From Saccoglossus kowalevskii (taxonomy: Eukaryota > Hemichordata > Enteropneusta > Harrimaniidae), in contig NW_003136835.1 of assembly GCF_000003605.2 (NCBI RefSeq), positions 139,266 to 178,937 on the forward strand: a DNA stretch of 39,672 bases, read 5' to 3'. A model generated the notes under the pieces. It did not search any database. It was not told the DNA's origin and saw nothing but the letters and a program-made list of their open reading frames with translations. Positions 36,644-39,672 of this stretch are shown in pieces (position 1 is the first letter of the stretch; every line of letters starts with the position of its first letter). The translations under genes and the position numbers were made by a program.

Positions 36644-36780
36644 TTTGTTCTATTACTGGTTCACCAAACTTGGATATATTTCTTCTCTATAACTAATCAA
36701 TATAATTAGTCAATTTATTCATTGTTGTTTGAGTTCTAAATGCTTTCGTTTGTTCACTTTGATATACCAATTGTTTTTTA

Positions 36781-37012
36781 GTCCCCGTTCAGGCGCAGCC
36801 TGAAAAGGGGACTTTATAATTCAGGTTTTGTCCGTTTTCCGTCTCCAACATTTTCTCAGAAATTCTACAGCAGGTATCAGTGAAACTTGGCAGATTGATG
36901 AACAAGTGTCTTCCGAGTATGCACATATTTTTTTTTTCCAGATCTGAAAATCCCAAGTGGGTCTTTTTCACGATTTTTATCAAAAATTACCTCTCCCGGC
37001 AACATTGACAGA
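36781..37012 (+). repeat. Dispersed repeat module with terminal hairpin
   Basis: GTCCCC (36781-36786) pairs with GGGGAC (36807-36812), enclosing CAGGC/GCCTG. Then come TTTTGTCCGTTTTCC and TGAAACTTGG (36881-36890). The hairpin-then-GTCCGT-then-TGAAACTTGG order parallels the element at 12815, suggesting one superfamily of repeats. No coding content. Confidence 0.5.
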
Positions 37013-37040
37013 AGGTCTGCGCATGCTCAGAATAAATTAA

Positions 37041-37256
37041 TTACTGTGAAATACTTTATTTTTGCTTGCAACATTTTTTTGCTATTTTCGCTGAAGGAAT
37101 GTTTGTTAAAATAAAATCCAGCGAATATTCCCTTTTTCCTATATTTTACAGTCAAACTTGTCAAAAATCAATGAAAATAAATTCAATACAAAAAACAGCC
37201 AGAAAAAGTCTTTTCAGCGAATGATAATTCCAGCTGAAATAAAATATTTTACAGTA
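37041..37256. mobile_element. Probable MITE, about 216 bp
   Basis: The left end TACTGTGAAATACTTTATTT is near-inverse to the right end AAATAAAATATTTTACAGTA, and an inner pair TTCGCTGAA / TTCAGCGAA (about 37087-37095 / 37213-37221) is perfect. AT-rich inside, without ORFs. Target duplication not resolved. Confidence 0.55.
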
Positions 37257-38200
37257 GATTAGATCTGTGAGTAACGCGTCAGCACGTGATATCTCCATTG
37301 CGTGCAATTTATTATAGTACTGTTTATACATGTGTTCGGCTCAGTGGTCTCATTCACTAGTTACTAGAAGAACTAGTAACCTTATTTGATTTCAAGAACT
37401 TCAAGAAGGCGGCATAAGAGACGTGTTTGCAAAGGTAAGTTCTCCAGTTTCAGCAAAATTGAATGTATTTTGGGGTACGATTGGTGTACATTCCGTGACC
37501 TACGTACGACGTGAATATATGATGATTGCCAGCTTATATTTTTGTGAAAAGCCAAAAAAGCAAACAATGTCTCAATCTACGAAACTAGTTTGTAAATTGT
37601 ATACCCTGTCAAATTATTGTACACGGACGATTAATTCATGGGGACATAGTTTCAAGTAAATCGTTATCCGGTCTTTTGCTTGTGTCGCGATTTCCGAAAT
37701 ATCACAACTCGGGGGGGGGATGTCCCTGTGTCGATCAACTTATTCATTATATAATAGTAGGTTGCCTATGATTATATTCGTATTTTTATGTTGTGAGCAT
37801 TAAAATGTTAGTTGTAATGAAGATTTTGCCGATCTCGTGCGATTCAACATGGCCGATGTGCAGTGACAACACGTGTATGGACGGTTAGTCGAGTAGTCTG
37901 CAACGGACCATGAAATCGCCCGGCGTTTTTTCGTGGTTTTTTTTTTACTTTTTTTTTTTAATATTTTAGATATTTCATTCACTCCTGGTGCCTAAAAGAG
38001 TCTAATTTATATTTTACCATAGTCATTGACACCTATTGTGAATAGCCCGAATGGGTAAGCTTCGTTTCGACAATGAGCTGTTATTTCTGCGAACAATGTT
38101 AAATTATTCTTTGAAGGCTCAGTTTATATTTTGAAAACAACTAATTTTTTGATTAAAAAAAAATCATGCCGTTTTCTCTGTCAAAATCAAAGCATAAAGA
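37257..38200 (+). other. Non-coding stretch with weak exon-like donor
   Basis: GTTACTAG and CTAGTAAC form an 8-bp inverted repeat with a 5-nt loop near 37360-37382. A purine-rich piece ending TTTGCAAAG before GTAAGT (donor 37436) could be a 5'-UTR exon of another gene, but there is no coding support. A G9 run occurs near 37711. No S2-S6 coding was seen. Confidence 0.35.
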
Positions 38201-38209
38201 TCTTGCTAG

Positions 38210-38590
38210 AACTATCAGGGGGGAATTCTTCTCCACGGGGGTCTCCACACTTGTCAGGGGGGAATCTCGTCTCGTCTCTATATCTTGTCCCCTTGAGGTG
38301 TGGGATCGGGAAAGTCACTTATACTTTACAGTCAAATAAGACACACACAACGAAATATGGTTCAACTCACGTCTGTCTGTGGAGCACTCTATAAGACACA
38401 GCGCTCTGGGGAAAAGTCTCCAAGGCTATTGCAAGGCTGACCCAAGACTCTTTTAGACTGCGTCAACACTCGCCCCAAGGCTCTCCAGGACTGGACTCTC
38501 GACTGCGTCTGTCTGCTGTACTCCCCAAAACCAACTAAAACAACTTTATTCATTTTCAAAACTCTAACCAATTACAAAGCAGTAAAAAGA
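38210..38590 (-). repeat. GC-richer repeat, possibly LTR-like, minus strand
   Basis: TCAGGGGGGAAT occurs at 38215-38226 and again at 38254-38265. On the minus strand an AATAAA signal (38545-38550) is followed by a CTGGAGAG/CTTGGGG-rich stretch, as in the R-U5 part of some LTRs. No flanking internal coding region is present, so at most this is a solo LTR. Confidence 0.25.
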
Positions 38591-39309
38591 CTCTAGGGCG
38601 TAACCTTCAATCATAAAGCCAATCACACTAAGTACTGAATATGTCATATCTTTTGATTAATCGTTCACTACATTAATAATTACAAATACCAACTGTCAGA
38701 ATGAGTAGTCTAAATAGCGACGGTTATCTCGTAATAAGTTCCAAATCACTGAGCCAAGTTCCGTCCAAAACTTCAAATCGGCCTAAACGATGACAGACAT
38801 AATACAGCAATTCGCTCGTAATCAGCTAATTAAGTCGGTCAACAGATACGCAAAAACAAATTCATGACAGAACATCGGTAAATCTACTACTGCGTTGCGT
38901 TCCCCGCGAGGTCACTGAATCGTCATTAACATATTTAAATGAGCCACGTGTAAATGAGAGCATGGCGGATATCTTATCGCTTCGAGCATTTACATTCGAC
39001 CGAAATCATTCGTTTACGATGAAACTAAGTTGAATATTACTTCCAATTTATAAAAATTCAACGAATTAAATTTTTGTGCGTTATTATAATCATTACTGAA
39101 TAATAATCAACAATTGCAATACTTCTAAAACAAGTAAGTTATTCACTTGCGAAACACAGAATGACCAGATTGTGCTACAGTGATCATTCGCTACCAGTAC
39201 TAACCACTAAGCAATGTATTCGTGTTTGTATTTATTCGAAACCTTTATTTAGAACATACTTTACTTTTCGTTATCAACAAGATTATAAAAAGAATAATGC
39301 ATGTTACAG

Positions 39310-39460
39310 TATGTGCATTTTTTGGGGGGATTCAATTCCAACATTTCGCGATGCCTATGAACCAAAGGCCTTTCACTCTTCTCTGAGTGTGACACCTAAA
39401 CAAGAGGAGTATAAACTGGCACTAAATGAAAAGGCTGTTGAACCTTATTCAAACTTATAA
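39310..39460 (+). CDS. Terminal open frame with stop, possible last exon
   Basis: After ACAG at 39309 the frame reads MCIFWGDSIPTFRDAYEPKA, then FHSSLSVTPKQEEYKLALNE, then KAVEPYSNL and stops at 39458-39460. The frame is also open upstream to 39161, and an alternative acceptor TTTATTTAG (exon from 39253) keeps the same phase. Both accept a phase-2 donor, as left by the ITPR S1 exon at 36489. The sequence looks like a hydrophilic C-terminal tail, but matches no ITPR segment I know. It may end the ITPR transcript, end another gene, or be chance. Open frames of similar length occur elsewhere in the window without support. Confidence 0.35.
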
Positions 39461-39653
39461 GTACATGTTATTATGCATTTCATTATGAAAACTGATCTTA
39501 TTTTTAATTATGATTATGATTTATATCGGTAATGACGTTTTCATCCAATATGAATTGTGCAATTATTAAAATGCCTACCTACACATTTATTGTTTTTGTT
39601 TCTGTTGCCCTGAAATAGACATTTGTAAAAAAAAATTAAAAAAATCATGCTTG

Positions 39654-39672
39654 ATTAAAATTCAAAAAAAAA
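39654..39672 (+). promoter_or_regulatory. Possible poly(A) signal and A-run at window edge
   Basis: ATTAAA followed by TTC and nine A residues at the last bases, about 195 bp after the stop at 39460. This would fit a transcript end, or the edge of an assembly broken at an A-run. Confidence 0.3.

Overview
The window is metazoan-type nuclear DNA: AT-rich, with short coding exons (roughly 40-240 bp) separated by GT-AG introns, microsatellites, a minisatellite and relics of interspersed repeats. Base composition and repeat style suggest a marine invertebrate (for example a lophotrochozoan or an invertebrate deuterostome), but the sequence alone does not fix the phylum. There is no sign of bacterial gene organisation.

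Nearly the whole window (about 1297-36489, + strand) is one gene. I joined 56 exons whose splice phases all agree into an open frame of about 2,090 codons. Read in order they follow the inositol 1,4,5-trisphosphate receptor (IP3R/ITPR): N-terminal suppressor domain, MIR beta-trefoil and RIH armadillo halves of the ligand-binding core, a long helical regulatory region with a second RIH-like domain, the RIH-associated domain, the pre-channel linker, and the first membrane helix (S1). The ryanodine-receptor-specific SPRY and RyR repeats are absent from the layout. The protein is clearly divergent. Six of the thirteen IP3-contact residues known in vertebrate IP3R1 are identical and one is conservative. 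The beta-domain loop that grips the 4-phosphate (T-T-G-R in IP3R1) is replaced by an unrelated longer loop, and K249 and Y567 equivalents are changed.

The gene is incomplete at both ends. The first ~25-40 residues are not found in 1-1296. After S1 (36400-36489) I find no exon for S2-S6 or the pore in the remaining 3.2 kb. That tail holds a telomere-like degenerate tract, interspersed repeats, a probable MITE, an LTR-like block, and at the extreme 3' end a short open frame (39310-39460) with a stop, a possible poly(A) signal and an A-run at the window edge. The tail ORF is in phase with the S1 exon, so either a pore-less IP3R-like product or an unrelated neighbouring gene is possible.

Introns carry the other features: twelve copies of a 36-bp minisatellite each holding TGACGTAA (9019-9470), a TTTA microsatellite that forms the approach to a splice acceptor (19144-19207), a 1.1-kb repeat element with terminal inversions (12815-13937), three dispersed copies of one repeat module, and an intronic block with divergent unexplained open frames (17100-18370). 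Two symmetric microexons and one phase-linked exon pair are possible alternative exons.
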